Assembly: GCA_902805985.1 (NCBI GenBank)
Contig: CADCUW010000301.1
Location: forward strand, 1-5,505
Origin: an uncultured Rubrobacteraceae bacterium
Lineage (GTDB): Bacteria > Actinomycetota > Rubrobacteria > Rubrobacterales > Rubrobacteraceae
Reading direction: 5' to 3'
Length of the DNA stretch: 5,505 bases
The first letter of the stretch is position 1, and every line of letters starts with the position of its first letter. A model generated the notes under the pieces. That model saw only the letters and a program-made list of their open reading frames with translations, searched no databases and had not been told where the DNA came from. A program made the position numbers and the translations under genes. Positions 1-5,505 of this stretch are shown here, piece after piece.

Positions 1-1354
1 AGGTCTTGAGGATGATCTTGAGGTCGAAAGAGAGCGACCAGTTCTCCATGTAGTAGAGGTCCAGGCGGACCATGTCCTCGAAGGAGAGGTTGCTCCGGCC
101 GCTGATCTGCCAGTACCCGGTCATCCCAGGGACGGCGCCGAGCCGCCGCTTGTCCTCCTCTTCCATCCTCAAGAAGTCCCGCACCGGCAACGGCCTCGGC
201 CCGACGAGGCTCATCTCGCCCTTGAGCACGTTGAACATCTGCGGCAGCTCGTCCATGCTCCAGCGCCTGAGGTGCCCGCCGACGCGGGTCACGCGGGGGT
301 CGCGTCTCATCTTGAAGACGGCCCCCTCGGCCTCGTTGTGGGCCTCCAACGACTCCTGCAGGTTCTCGGCGTCGGCCCGCATCGACCGGAACATGAAGCA
401 GATAAAGGTCTTCTCGTCCGCCCCGACCCGCTTCTGCCGGAAGAGCACCGGCCCCGGCGAGTCGAGCCGGATAGCGAGGGCGACGGCGACGAACAGGGGC
501 GACAGCACGAGCAGGCCGAACGCGGAGACGGCGACGTCGAGGGCGCGCTTGAGGGCGCGCTGGCGGTTGTCCAGCTGGGGGTAGCGGACGTCGAGGAGCG
601 GTATGCCCATGCCCTCGGAGAGGATGGTCCGGCCGCGCATCAGGGCGAGGGCGCCCGGCACGACCCGTAAAGGTACCCCCCGAAGCCGCGCGGAGTGGAG
701 CAGCCCCAGCAGCGCATCGTCCGGCAGCCGCTCGGCGCCTGCGAGGACGACCACGCGGGCGTTGGTGCTGTCCAGCGCGGAGCGGAGCGCCGCCAGGTCC
801 GCGGCGCTGCCTTCCAGGTCCACCTCGCCGGCCAGGACGTAGGCGCCGGGAGCCATCGCCCGTATCACCCGCCGCCGGTCGGGCTCGCGTCCGGCCACCA
901 GCACGGGGGTCTGGCCGAGGCCGCGCCGGTAGACCCGCGCCACCCCCCGCTCGAAGAGCAGCCGCATCACGGAGGCCGTGGGCAGGGCGACGGAGGCGGC
1001 GACGAGGACGACCGCGGGACCGAGCCCGCTCTCGGGGTAGACCGCGGCCCCGGCGAGCGCGAGCCCCGCCCAGCAGAAGGAGGACCCGATAAAGGCGCCG
1101 GGGTTCCTCCGGACCGGCGCCCTGTCGTAGAGCCGGAAGGCGGCGAAGACCACCACCCACACCCCGACCAGCAACGGCGCCAGCGCGACGACCCGGCCGG
1201 TCCCGTCGCCACCGGGAAGCCGCAGCGCCCCCATCAGGCCGAGCAGAAGCGCGGCGGCGTCCAGCGACGCCAGCACCAGCACGCTCAGCGAGCGCCGTAG
1301 AGGCTTGAAGCCGAGCAGCTTTTTCAGGATGTTCTTGGAGAGCAGCACACGCAC
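1..1354 (-). CDS. Polyprenyl-phosphate sugar-phosphate transferase (WbaP/CpsE-like), C-terminus cut by window edge
   Basis: This membrane enzyme would transfer a sugar 1-phosphate from a nucleotide sugar to undecaprenyl phosphate, the first step of lipid-linked polysaccharide assembly. The frame is open from an in-frame TAG at 1355-1357 to the window edge, giving 451 codons. Residues 23-46, 55-75, 87-106 and 112-133 look like four N-terminal membrane segments. A shortened, degenerate nucleotide-binding-like domain follows (about 145-260). The bacterial sugar transferase domain starts near 264 with a hydrophobic stretch (ALDVAVSAFGLLVLSPLF) and continues with SPGPVLFRQKRVG, FRSMRADAE, DPRVTRVG, the DELPQ acidic pair (368-369), GEMSLVGPRP (379-388), TGYWQISGRSNLSF and YYMENWSLSFDLKIILKT. 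Compared with the family, perhaps 10-25 residues are missing beyond position 1. The start is uncertain: GTG at 1354 or GTG at 1348, neither with a good ribosome binding site. The family assignment is firm. The sugar cannot be read from sequence. Confidence 0.95.
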   Translation of the reverse strand, partial: MRVLLSKNILKKLLGFKPLRRSLSVLVLASLDAAALLLGLMGALRLPGGDGTGRVVALAPLLVGVWVVVFAAFRLYDRAPVRRNPGAFIGSSFCWAGLALAGAAVYPESGLGPAVVLVAASVALPTASVMRLLFERGVARVYRRGLGQTPVLVAGREPDRRRVIRAMAPGAYVLAGEVDLEGSAADLAALRSALDSTNARVVVLAGAERLPDDALLGLLHSARLRGVPLRVVPGALALMRGRTILSEGMGIPLLDVRYPQLDNRQRALKRALDVAVSAFGLLVLSPLFVAVALAIRLDSPGPVLFRQKRVGADEKTFICFMFRSMRADAENLQESLEAHNEAEGAVFKMRRDPRVTRVGGHLRRWSMDELPQMFNVLKGEMSLVGPRPLPVRDFLRMEEEDKRRLGAVPGMTGYWQISGRSNLSFEDMVRLDLYYMENWSLSFDLKIILKT

Positions 1355-1376
1355 CTACGATGACCGGCACCTACGG
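1351..1376 (-). repeat. 9-bp direct repeat at the sugar transferase start
   Basis: GCACCTACG occurs at 1351-1359 and again at 1368-1376 on the plus strand (CGTAGGTGC on the coding strand), a period of 17 bases. The copy nearer the gene overlaps the GTG at 1354, and the other lies about where transcription from the TATAAT at 1383-1388 would begin. It could be an operator or a translational control element, or chance in G+C-rich DNA. Its function is unknown. Confidence 0.4.
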
Positions 1377-1382
1377 GGACGG

Positions 1383-1388
1383 ATTATA
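1383..1388 (-). promoter_or_regulatory. Candidate -10 box of the sugar transferase promoter
   Basis: The coding strand reads TATAAT, a perfect sigma-70-type -10 hexamer, in the 75-base gap between the peptidase stop and the sugar transferase start. At 16-18 bases spacing the upstream hexamers are G-rich (such as ACGGGA) and do not resemble TTGACA. There is no TGn extension either. If real, it is either activator-dependent or weak, and the 5' leader would be only about 20 bases. Confidence 0.4.
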
Positions 1389-1428
1389 GCTTCCGGTCGA
1401 AGCCCTCCCGTGGCGGAGAGGTCTCCGG
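1389..1428 (-). terminator. Weak hairpins after the peptidase gene
   Basis: On the coding strand CCTCTCCG and CGGGAGGG can pair around a CCA loop, with two wobbles and one mismatch. A second small stem, GCTTC/GAAGC with a 5-base loop, follows at 1389-1403. No U-run comes after either. This may attenuate or end the peptidase transcript, but it is not a canonical intrinsic terminator. Confidence 0.2.
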
Positions 1429-1429
1429 C

Positions 1430-2818
1430 TCAGTTGCTTATAAAGTAGCCCTTGCCGCAGACGATGGAAGCCCGGCACGTCCTGTCCGACTTCTTCTTCC
1501 GGCCGAAGGTGTAGACGCCGCCGTTCGAGTCTCGGGCGGCGGTGCCGATGAAGTGGTGCCGGACCACCTGCAACCCCCGGCCGCCGTAGGGTGCGCCGTC
1601 GACGTAGCTGGGGTTGCGGTAGAAAGCCTGGTGCAGGTGCGGGTCTCCCACCGGGATGCTCGGGGCGCCCGTATTGCCGGCGAAGCCGATGATCTTGTCC
1701 TCGCTAAGCCTGTCCCCCTTGCTCACGTTCAAACCGTCCAGGTGGGCGGACATGCTCACGTACCTCTCGCCGCCGTGCTCGGTCTCGATCGCGACAAAGA
1801 TGCCGTAGTTTTTGTGGGAATCCCTGCGCCCGGCGAACCGGACGGTGCCGCTCTTGAACGGCGAGAAGACGGCGTCGCCCCTCCTCAGGAAGTAGTCGAT
1901 GGCGAACTTGTCGTTCGTGTAGCCGTCGTGGGCGCATCGCCCGTAGCCCAGGTTGCCGTGGGTGTACTGGCCCCAGTAGTTGTAGAGCCCGATCCTGGTC
2001 CACCCCGGACGCCGTCCCTTCCAGCGGTTTTCGTTGGCGAACTTCCCGTGCTGGGTCTGTACCCAGAACCGCGGGTCCGCCTGGTAACAACCCTCCGAGA
2101 TCGCCTTCTCCCCGCCTCCCCTCGCGGAGACCACGGATGTCCTGGCGGTTTGGTTCTCTTCGGTTCCCGCCCGGTGCGTGGTTTCTTCATCCGCCACAAG
2201 CCCCGGATCGGTTGGGGCGGCCAGGGCCTCCGGCGAGTTCGCGTCGGAGAGGTCGAGCGAGCCGACGGACCGCGTGGGCGGCTCGAAACGCACGTCGGAG
2301 AGCAGTTCCTTGCCACGGGCGTCCAGGCCCGGCCTCTCCGGATCGTCGGCGTAGACGTTGATCCTGTAGACCCGTTCGCCCACCGGCACGTACACGGCGG
2401 TGTAGGGGGTGCTGCCCGGGATCGTCCCTACCGCGACCCCCTCGTGCTTCCTGGCGACGGCCACCGTCTCGCGCCGCAGGGAGAGGTCCGGATAGTCGGC
2501 CCGTAACCCCTCGACCTCGGCTTCGATGTCCTCCGGTTTTAGATCGTAGGCGAGCGCGACCCGCAAGGCGGGACTACCGCCGTGGTCGTGGGCCGCGTCG
2601 GTGTCCGGGTACCAGAGGGTGTACCCGTAGGTGTCCTCGTAGGTGTAGGGCTCGCGCTCGATGTTCCACTCCGCCGGGTGGACGATCTCAGCCCCCACGG
2701 CCGCGCCCTCTGTCTTCTGGGTGGTGACGGCGGGCTCCTGTGCCTGCGCGCTGGTGCCTGTGGCCGCCATGGCTGAGACCACGGCGAGGACCGCGAAGCT
2801 CAATATCTTGTTGCGCAT
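1430..2818 (-). CDS. Secreted M23-type (LytM-like) metallopeptidase homologue with novel N-terminal domain
   Basis: This is a predicted exported peptidoglycan endopeptidase of 462 residues. The ATG at 2818 is chosen because GAGGGGGGAG lies directly upstream and the protein then begins with a signal peptide: MRNK, a hydrophobic core to about residue 24, and cleavage likely after AQA (24-26). A longer TTG start at 2866 would place the promoter -10 box inside the coding region. Residues about 44-180 form a compact unrecognised domain opening with HPAEWNIEREPYTYEDTYGY, followed by a low-complexity linker to about 240. The peptidase region holds AID (D308), SAHLDGLNVSKGD (H359) and GDPHLHQ (H394, H396), matching the catalytic His and HxH motif of M23. 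The usual HxxxD first metal ligand is absent (KFAID), but H297 lies 11 residues before D308. A Cys-containing C-terminal tail follows. Cysteines at 244, 295, 448 and 454 could form disulfides. It has its own promoter and sits among polysaccharide genes. Activity is inferred. Confidence 0.9.
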   Translation of the reverse strand: MRNKILSFAVLAVVSAMAATGTSAQAQEPAVTTQKTEGAAVGAEIVHPAEWNIEREPYTYEDTYGYTLWYPDTDAAHDHGGSPALRVALAYDLKPEDIEAEVEGLRADYPDLSLRRETVAVARKHEGVAVGTIPGSTPYTAVYVPVGERVYRINVYADDPERPGLDARGKELLSDVRFEPPTRSVGSLDLSDANSPEALAAPTDPGLVADEETTHRAGTEENQTARTSVVSARGGGEKAISEGCYQADPRFWVQTQHGKFANENRWKGRRPGWTRIGLYNYWGQYTHGNLGYGRCAHDGYTNDKFAIDYFLRRGDAVFSPFKSGTVRFAGRRDSHKNYGIFVAIETEHGGERYVSMSAHLDGLNVSKGDRLSEDKIIGFAGNTGAPSIPVGDPHLHQAFYRNPSYVDGAPYGGRGLQVVRHHFIGTAARDSNGGVYTFGRKKKSDRTCRASIVCGKGYFISN

Positions 2819-2828
2819 CTCCCCCCTC
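2819..2828 (-). promoter_or_regulatory. Ribosome binding site deciding the peptidase start
   Basis: GAGGGGGGAG on the coding strand abuts the ATG at 2818, with a GAGG core about six bases upstream of it. This supports starting the protein at the signal peptide MRNK rather than at the in-frame TTG 16 codons earlier. Confidence 0.7.
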
Positions 2829-2854
2829 AAGGAATATGTGCCGTAAGCGCGACC

Positions 2855-2883
2855 ATTATCGACCAAAAGTTAGGAGATGTTAA
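2855..2883 (-). promoter_or_regulatory. Sigma-70-type promoter of the peptidase gene
   Basis: The coding strand has TTAACA (2883-2878; five of six matches to TTGACA), a 17-base spacer, then GATAAT (2860-2855; five of six matches to TATAAT). This A+T-rich stretch stands out against the surrounding G+C-rich DNA. Transcription would start near 2848, leaving a leader of about 30 bases that contains the ribosome binding site. The -35 box begins about 10 bases after the stop codon of the upstream GT26 gene. Confidence 0.75.
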
Positions 2884-2899
2884 GGGATGTAAGTTACAT
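2869..2899. promoter_or_regulatory. Operator-like tandem 10-bp repeats and 13-bp palindrome
   Basis: On the plus strand two 10-bp units, GTTAGGAGAT (2869-2878) and GTTAAGGGAT (2879-2888), lie head to tail and are followed by a diverged GTAAGTTACA (2889-2898). Overlapping the end is a perfect inverted repeat, ATGTAA-G-TTACAT (2887-2899), which also covers the stop codon of the GT26 gene. The repeats cover the -35 box and part of the spacer, and the palindrome sits four bases upstream of it. Ten-base-spaced direct half-sites suit an OmpR/PhoB-family response regulator. The regulator itself is unknown. Confidence 0.45.
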
Positions 2900-3676
2900 T
2901 CCTCGTCTTTTTCGAGAGCCCACACCCTCCCGCCACCGCTGCGCGAGTACGCGGGCCAGGAATAGCGGGTTGCCGAGAAGGTAGCGACGCCAGAGCCTGC
3001 GGGGCTCGACGAGCAGACGGACGAGCCACTCGAAGCCGTTGTCGGTGAGGAGGCGCGGGCCCCGCCGGAGCCTTCCCGAGGCGTAGTCGAAGACGGCCCC
3101 GCCGGTCAGGGCGACCCCGACGCCGAGCCCGCGGTGGTTCTCCATAAGCCAGCGCTCCTGCAGCGGCATGCCGAGGCCGAGGAGTAGGATGTCCGGCCTG
3201 GCGGCCTTGATCTCCGCCACCACGGCCTCGTTCTCGGGGCTTCCAACCCGGTGATCGAAGAAGCCGTGCCGGACGCCGACGATCTTTAGGCCCGGATGAG
3301 ACATCAGAAGCTTTGCCGATGCTTCTCGGGCCACGCCGGGACGGGCTCCCAGGAAGAAGAGGGAGAACCCGCGTTCCTCGGCGAGGGCGGCGAGGCGTGG
3401 AAGCCAGTCTGCGTACGTGATCCTGGCGGGGAGATGCTCCCCGAGCATCCGCGCCGCCAGCCTCACGCCGGCCCCGTCGCAGAAGACGACGTCCGCCGCG
3501 CCGAAGAAGTCCCTGAGCCCCTCGTCCTCGTGGAGGAGGTTTAGGCAGTGGGCGTTGACGTTCAGCACGACCCCGCCCCGCCGCCGGACCAGGCGCGTTA
3601 TCTCCGCGTGCAGGCCCTCGGCGGTGATCCGGTCAACCCCGACACCTAGCACCCCAACCCGCCCGCCACGCCTCAT
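2894..3676 (-). CDS. WecG/TagA/CpsF family (GT26) glycosyltransferase
   Basis: This 260-residue enzyme would add a sugar, typically an N-acetylmannosamine-type residue, to a polyprenyl-diphosphate-linked sugar at the inner membrane face. In order it shows NVNAHCLNLL (39-48), the ADVVFCDGAGVRLA segment with the conserved Asp at 67, the FFLGARPGVA loop (107-116), HGFF (137-140), PDILLLGLGMPLQERW (161-176), GGAVFDYASGRLRRGP (192-207), and a C-terminal EWLVRLLVEPRRLWRRYL segment rich in Arg that in TagA-type enzymes contributes to membrane association. Length is normal for the family. The frame is open for 79 more codons upstream, but family homology begins at RVGVLGV. The ATG at 3676 overlaps the preceding gene's TGA as ATGA, with GGGGG six bases ahead of it, so translation is probably coupled. 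Donor and acceptor are inferred only from the family. Confidence 0.95.
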   Translation of the reverse strand: MRRGGRVGVLGVGVDRITAEGLHAEITRLVRRRGGVVLNVNAHCLNLLHEDEGLRDFFGAADVVFCDGAGVRLAARMLGEHLPARITYADWLPRLAALAEERGFSLFFLGARPGVAREASAKLLMSHPGLKIVGVRHGFFDHRVGSPENEAVVAEIKAARPDILLLGLGMPLQERWLMENHRGLGVGVALTGGAVFDYASGRLRRGPRLLTDNGFEWLVRLLVEPRRLWRRYLLGNPLFLARVLAQRWREGVGSRKRRGM

Positions 3677-4800
3677 TCGCGGCCCCCGAGAGCGCGCAGT
3701 ATGGAGGCTTCGAGCTCCCGGAACCGGACGGGCCACGAGTTCTCCCGCGCCAGGCGCTCCCTTGCCAGGACCCCATCTTTCGTCTCCGTCGCGGAAAGGT
3801 TCAACAGGGTCTCGACGAAGCCCTCCGGCCCTTCGGCGAGGTAGACGTGCTCGGAGAGTTCTCTCATAGCCGGTAGCGGCGAGGCGATGACAGGGCGGCC
3901 CGTGGCGAGGCACTCGTAGGTCTTGGCGGGTGAGATCGCGCGCGTGAGGCCGTTGGTCTTGTACGGCAGCACGAAGGCGTCCACCCCGGCGAGCGCCCCC
4001 GGCAACCGCCCGTGGGACACCTCTCCCAAGTACTCCACGTTCGGCTCGTCCGCAAGACGCCTCTCCGCGGGATCGAGCGCCCCGACCAGCCGCAACCGGA
4101 AGCCAGCACCCGCGACGGCCCGGAGAACGCCGAAGTCCACCCGTCCGCGCCCCGCGTCTCCGAAAAAGCCAACCGTTCGCGGCGGCAGGGCAGGGGGAGG
4201 TTCTTGCAGGGCGGCGAAGTGTTCGTAGTCTACGGCCGGGCCGCTGAGCGAGGCGTCTGGTCTGAGGCGCCGGGTCTGCTCCAGGAGGGACCTGGAGGTG
4301 CAGGAGACGAGGTCTGCCCGCGCGAGGAGCTCGCGCTCGGTGGAAGCTATATCCTTCGGGACGCGGGGGAAGTGCCCGTAGTCGTCCGCGCGGTCGTAGA
4401 GGACGAGGCAGGGATCGAGGGCGGAGATCAGGTCGAGCGTGGTACGCGTCGGCGGGTACGCTACGACGATGGGCCTCCGGCCTACAGCCTCCTCGATATC
4501 GCGCGCCATCCGGGGCAGCAGGAGCCTCCGGTTCGCCGCCCGGAAGATCCGGAGGGTCGGCGGCAACACGAGCGGGGGGTGCACGGTCGGACCTCTCTCC
4601 CCGGCCTGGCTGGTCCGGGACTTCCGGACCCTAGTCCAGACTTTCGGGAGCGCGGAGGGCCTGGGGTTGGCGAGGCCCGTAGTCTCGACGAAGACGGTCG
4701 GGTAGCCGGCGCGGGCGAAGAGCGTTGCGACCGCCTGGTGGCGCTGCCAGAGGAAATCCCACCGCACGCCGGAGAGGACGACGACGGACGGCCTGGTCAC
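3673..4800 (-). CDS. GT-B glycosyltransferase (GT1/GT4-type, TuaH-like)
   Basis: This 375-residue cytoplasmic glycosyltransferase probably extends the polysaccharide repeat unit. The N-terminal half opens with a beta strand and WDFLWQRHQ (14-22), followed by the GYPTVFVE strand. The acidic YDRADDYGHFP segment (135-145) and the ELLARADLVSCTSRSLLEQ helix and strand (157-175) are typical of TuaH-like proteins. The C-terminal half starts with TVGFFGDAGRGRVDF (209-223), contains NVEYLGEVSHGRLPGAL, then FVLPYKTNGLTRAISPAK and YECLATGRPVIASPLP (295-310). The Glu at 296 corresponds to the nucleotide-sugar-binding region of the GT4 fold. It starts with GTG, 11 bases after the sulfotransferase stop, with GGGGA five bases upstream, and its end overlaps the GT26 start. 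TuaH acts in teichuronic acid synthesis in Bacillus, but donor and product here cannot be read from sequence. Confidence 0.9.
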   Translation of the reverse strand: MTRPSVVVLSGVRWDFLWQRHQAVATLFARAGYPTVFVETTGLANPRPSALPKVWTRVRKSRTSQAGERGPTVHPPLVLPPTLRIFRAANRRLLLPRMARDIEEAVGRRPIVVAYPPTRTTLDLISALDPCLVLYDRADDYGHFPRVPKDIASTERELLARADLVSCTSRSLLEQTRRLRPDASLSGPAVDYEHFAALQEPPPALPPRTVGFFGDAGRGRVDFGVLRAVAGAGFRLRLVGALDPAERRLADEPNVEYLGEVSHGRLPGALAGVDAFVLPYKTNGLTRAISPAKTYECLATGRPVIASPLPAMRELSEHVYLAEGPEGFVETLLNLSATETKDGVLARERLARENSWPVRFRELEASILRALGGRE

Positions 4801-4811
4801 GCGGTTCCCCG

Positions 4812-5505
4812 CTATGTCCCCGCGCCCATCAGGGCGAGGGCTCCTGTGGGATCCGGCCCGGTCTCAGGGCCGTAGATCCCGTCTAGCCCGAACAGGCCAA
4901 GGATCTCTGCGCTTCTCTCCAACCGCTCCCCGTCGACCCGGCCGCGCCATCCGTCCACGGACGGCCTCTCGTCCCGGCGGCTGGTGGGGGAGGGTCGTCC
5001 GAGCTTCCCGAGAACGGCCTCGTCGAAGCCCCTCCCGATAAACGTGAATAGGCGCCGCAGCTCTTGTTCCGGGTTGCGGACGAGGTCTTCGTAGAAGCAG
5101 AGGTGTATGGCGCCGGGCCGGAACTGCTTGAGGGGGACGTAATTGTCTATGCACCACAGGAAGAGGTGCCGCTCGAAAGGGTCGCGGGCGGCCCGGATGT
5201 GCCCCTCGACCGGCAGGAGGTGGTCTTCGACGAGGTCCCCCTGCGCGATCGTCTCGTCGAGGTTGTCCCGCCACCCGAGCGCGAGGCGGGACGAGACGAC
5301 GGCGCACGGGTGCCGCATGAGCAGCACGATGGGCATACCGGGGAAGTTCTTTGCCAGCCAGCCCAGCAGCAGGTTCGCCCTTATATCTTTCACCAGGCGC
5401 CGCCGGGCCACGATGGCACCGCCCCGGTCGGCCCAGCCGCTTCGGAGTCGCCCGGTCACGGCCTCTCGGACGGGTTCGAGGAACTCCCCGCGCCGGTCCC
5501 CGGGC
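4812..5505 (-). CDS. Sulfotransferase family protein, N-terminus beyond window
   Basis: The frame is open from the window edge to a TAG at 4812-4814, giving 230 residues of the C-terminal part. Sulfotransferases move sulfate from PAPS to a hydroxyl or amine of a sugar, lipid or peptide. Visible here are RRLVKDIRANLLLGWLAKNF (35-54 of the visible part), then IVLLMRHPCAVVSSRLALGW (59-78), which carries the Arg (64) and Ser (71-72) of the 3'-phosphate-binding motif. CFYEDLVRNPEQELRRLFTF (136-155) and a C-terminal GWRGRVDGERLERSAEILG helix region are also typical. The 5'-phosphosulfate-binding loop, usually near the N-terminus, must lie outside the window. A GTG at 5459 is an internal codon rather than the start, since family-like sequence continues upstream of it. 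The neighbouring glycosyltransferases suggest a polysaccharide or glycolipid acceptor, but this is inference. Confidence 0.85.
   Translation of the reverse strand, partial: PGDRRGEFLEPVREAVTGRLRSGWADRGGAIVARRRLVKDIRANLLLGWLAKNFPGMPIVLLMRHPCAVVSSRLALGWRDNLDETIAQGDLVEDHLLPVEGHIRAARDPFERHLFLWCIDNYVPLKQFRPGAIHLCFYEDLVRNPEQELRRLFTFIGRGFDEAVLGKLGRPSPTSRRDERPSVDGWRGRVDGERLERSAEILGLFGLDGIYGPETGPDPTGALALMGAGT

Noticed and set aside
72..670. Two overlapping plus-strand open frames
   Set aside because: Both are antisense to the conserved sugar transferase domain and have no ribosome binding site or recognisable product.
695..1300. 201-codon plus-strand open frame opposite the sugar transferase
   Set aside because: It is His/Gly/Pro/Gln-rich without a domain, and the opposite strand encodes continuous family-conserved sequence.
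1704..2316. Additional minus-strand frames inside the peptidase gene
   Set aside because: They are Arg/Pro-rich out-of-frame translations of the peptidase gene with no independent support.
1553..2506. 317-codon open frame on the plus strand opposite the peptidase gene
   Set aside because: It lies wholly antisense to a gene with a signal peptide and catalytic motifs, shows no recognisable domain, and is expected from G/C bias at third codon positions.
2819..2866. TTG start 16 codons upstream for the peptidase
   Set aside because: It would include the -10 box in the coding region and bury the signal peptide. The ATG at 2818 has a good ribosome binding site.
3677..3913. 79-codon N-terminal extension of the GT26 gene
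   Set aside because: It overlaps the C-terminal coding region of the TuaH-like gene in another frame and lacks family similarity. The ATGA overlap start at 3676 fits better.
4012..4875. 287-codon plus-strand open frame opposite the TuaH-like gene
   Set aside because: It crosses the junction of two well-supported minus-strand genes and has a low-complexity Arg/Gly/Pro/Glu-rich composition typical of a shadow frame.

Overview
All five genes in this G+C-rich window lie on the minus strand, so the biological order runs from high to low coordinates. The reading frames are dense and biased towards G/C at third codon positions, and both window ends fall inside genes. The codon bias and protein style suggest a high-GC actinobacterium, possibly Rubrobacter-like. 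That placement is an impression, not a sequence-based proof.

Layout, from the upstream end: (1) a PAPS-dependent-type sulfotransferase missing its N-terminus (4812-5505); (2) a GT-B glycosyltransferase resembling the TuaH group (3673-4800), starting 11 bases after it; (3) a WecG/TagA/CpsF (GT26) glycosyltransferase (2894-3676), overlapping gene 2 by an ATGA junction; (4) a secreted M23-type (LytM-like) metallopeptidase homologue with a signal peptide and an unrecognised N-terminal domain (1430-2818); (5) a membrane polyprenyl-phosphate sugar-phosphate transferase of the WbaP/CpsE type, lacking only its extreme C-terminus (1-1354).

Genes 1-3 form a tight operon. The peptidase then has its own well-formed promoter (TTAACA, 17 bases, GATAAT). 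Tandem 10-bp repeats and a perfect 13-bp palindrome overlap or abut the -35 box, so it is probably a separately regulated unit. No convincing terminator precedes this promoter, so read-through from the operon is also possible. The sugar transferase is preceded by a perfect TATAAT without a recognisable -35 box, and by a 9-bp direct repeat that reaches its start codon.

Taken together this is part of an exopolysaccharide or cell-wall glycopolymer locus. The sugar transferase would load the first sugar phosphate onto undecaprenyl phosphate, the two glycosyltransferases would extend the chain, and the sulfotransferase could decorate it. The peptidase would act on peptidoglycan outside the membrane, perhaps opening the wall for polymer passage or attachment. 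The assignment to one pathway is inferred from gene neighbourhood. No RNA genes, mobile elements or CRISPR arrays were seen, and no intergenic gap exceeds about 80 bases.
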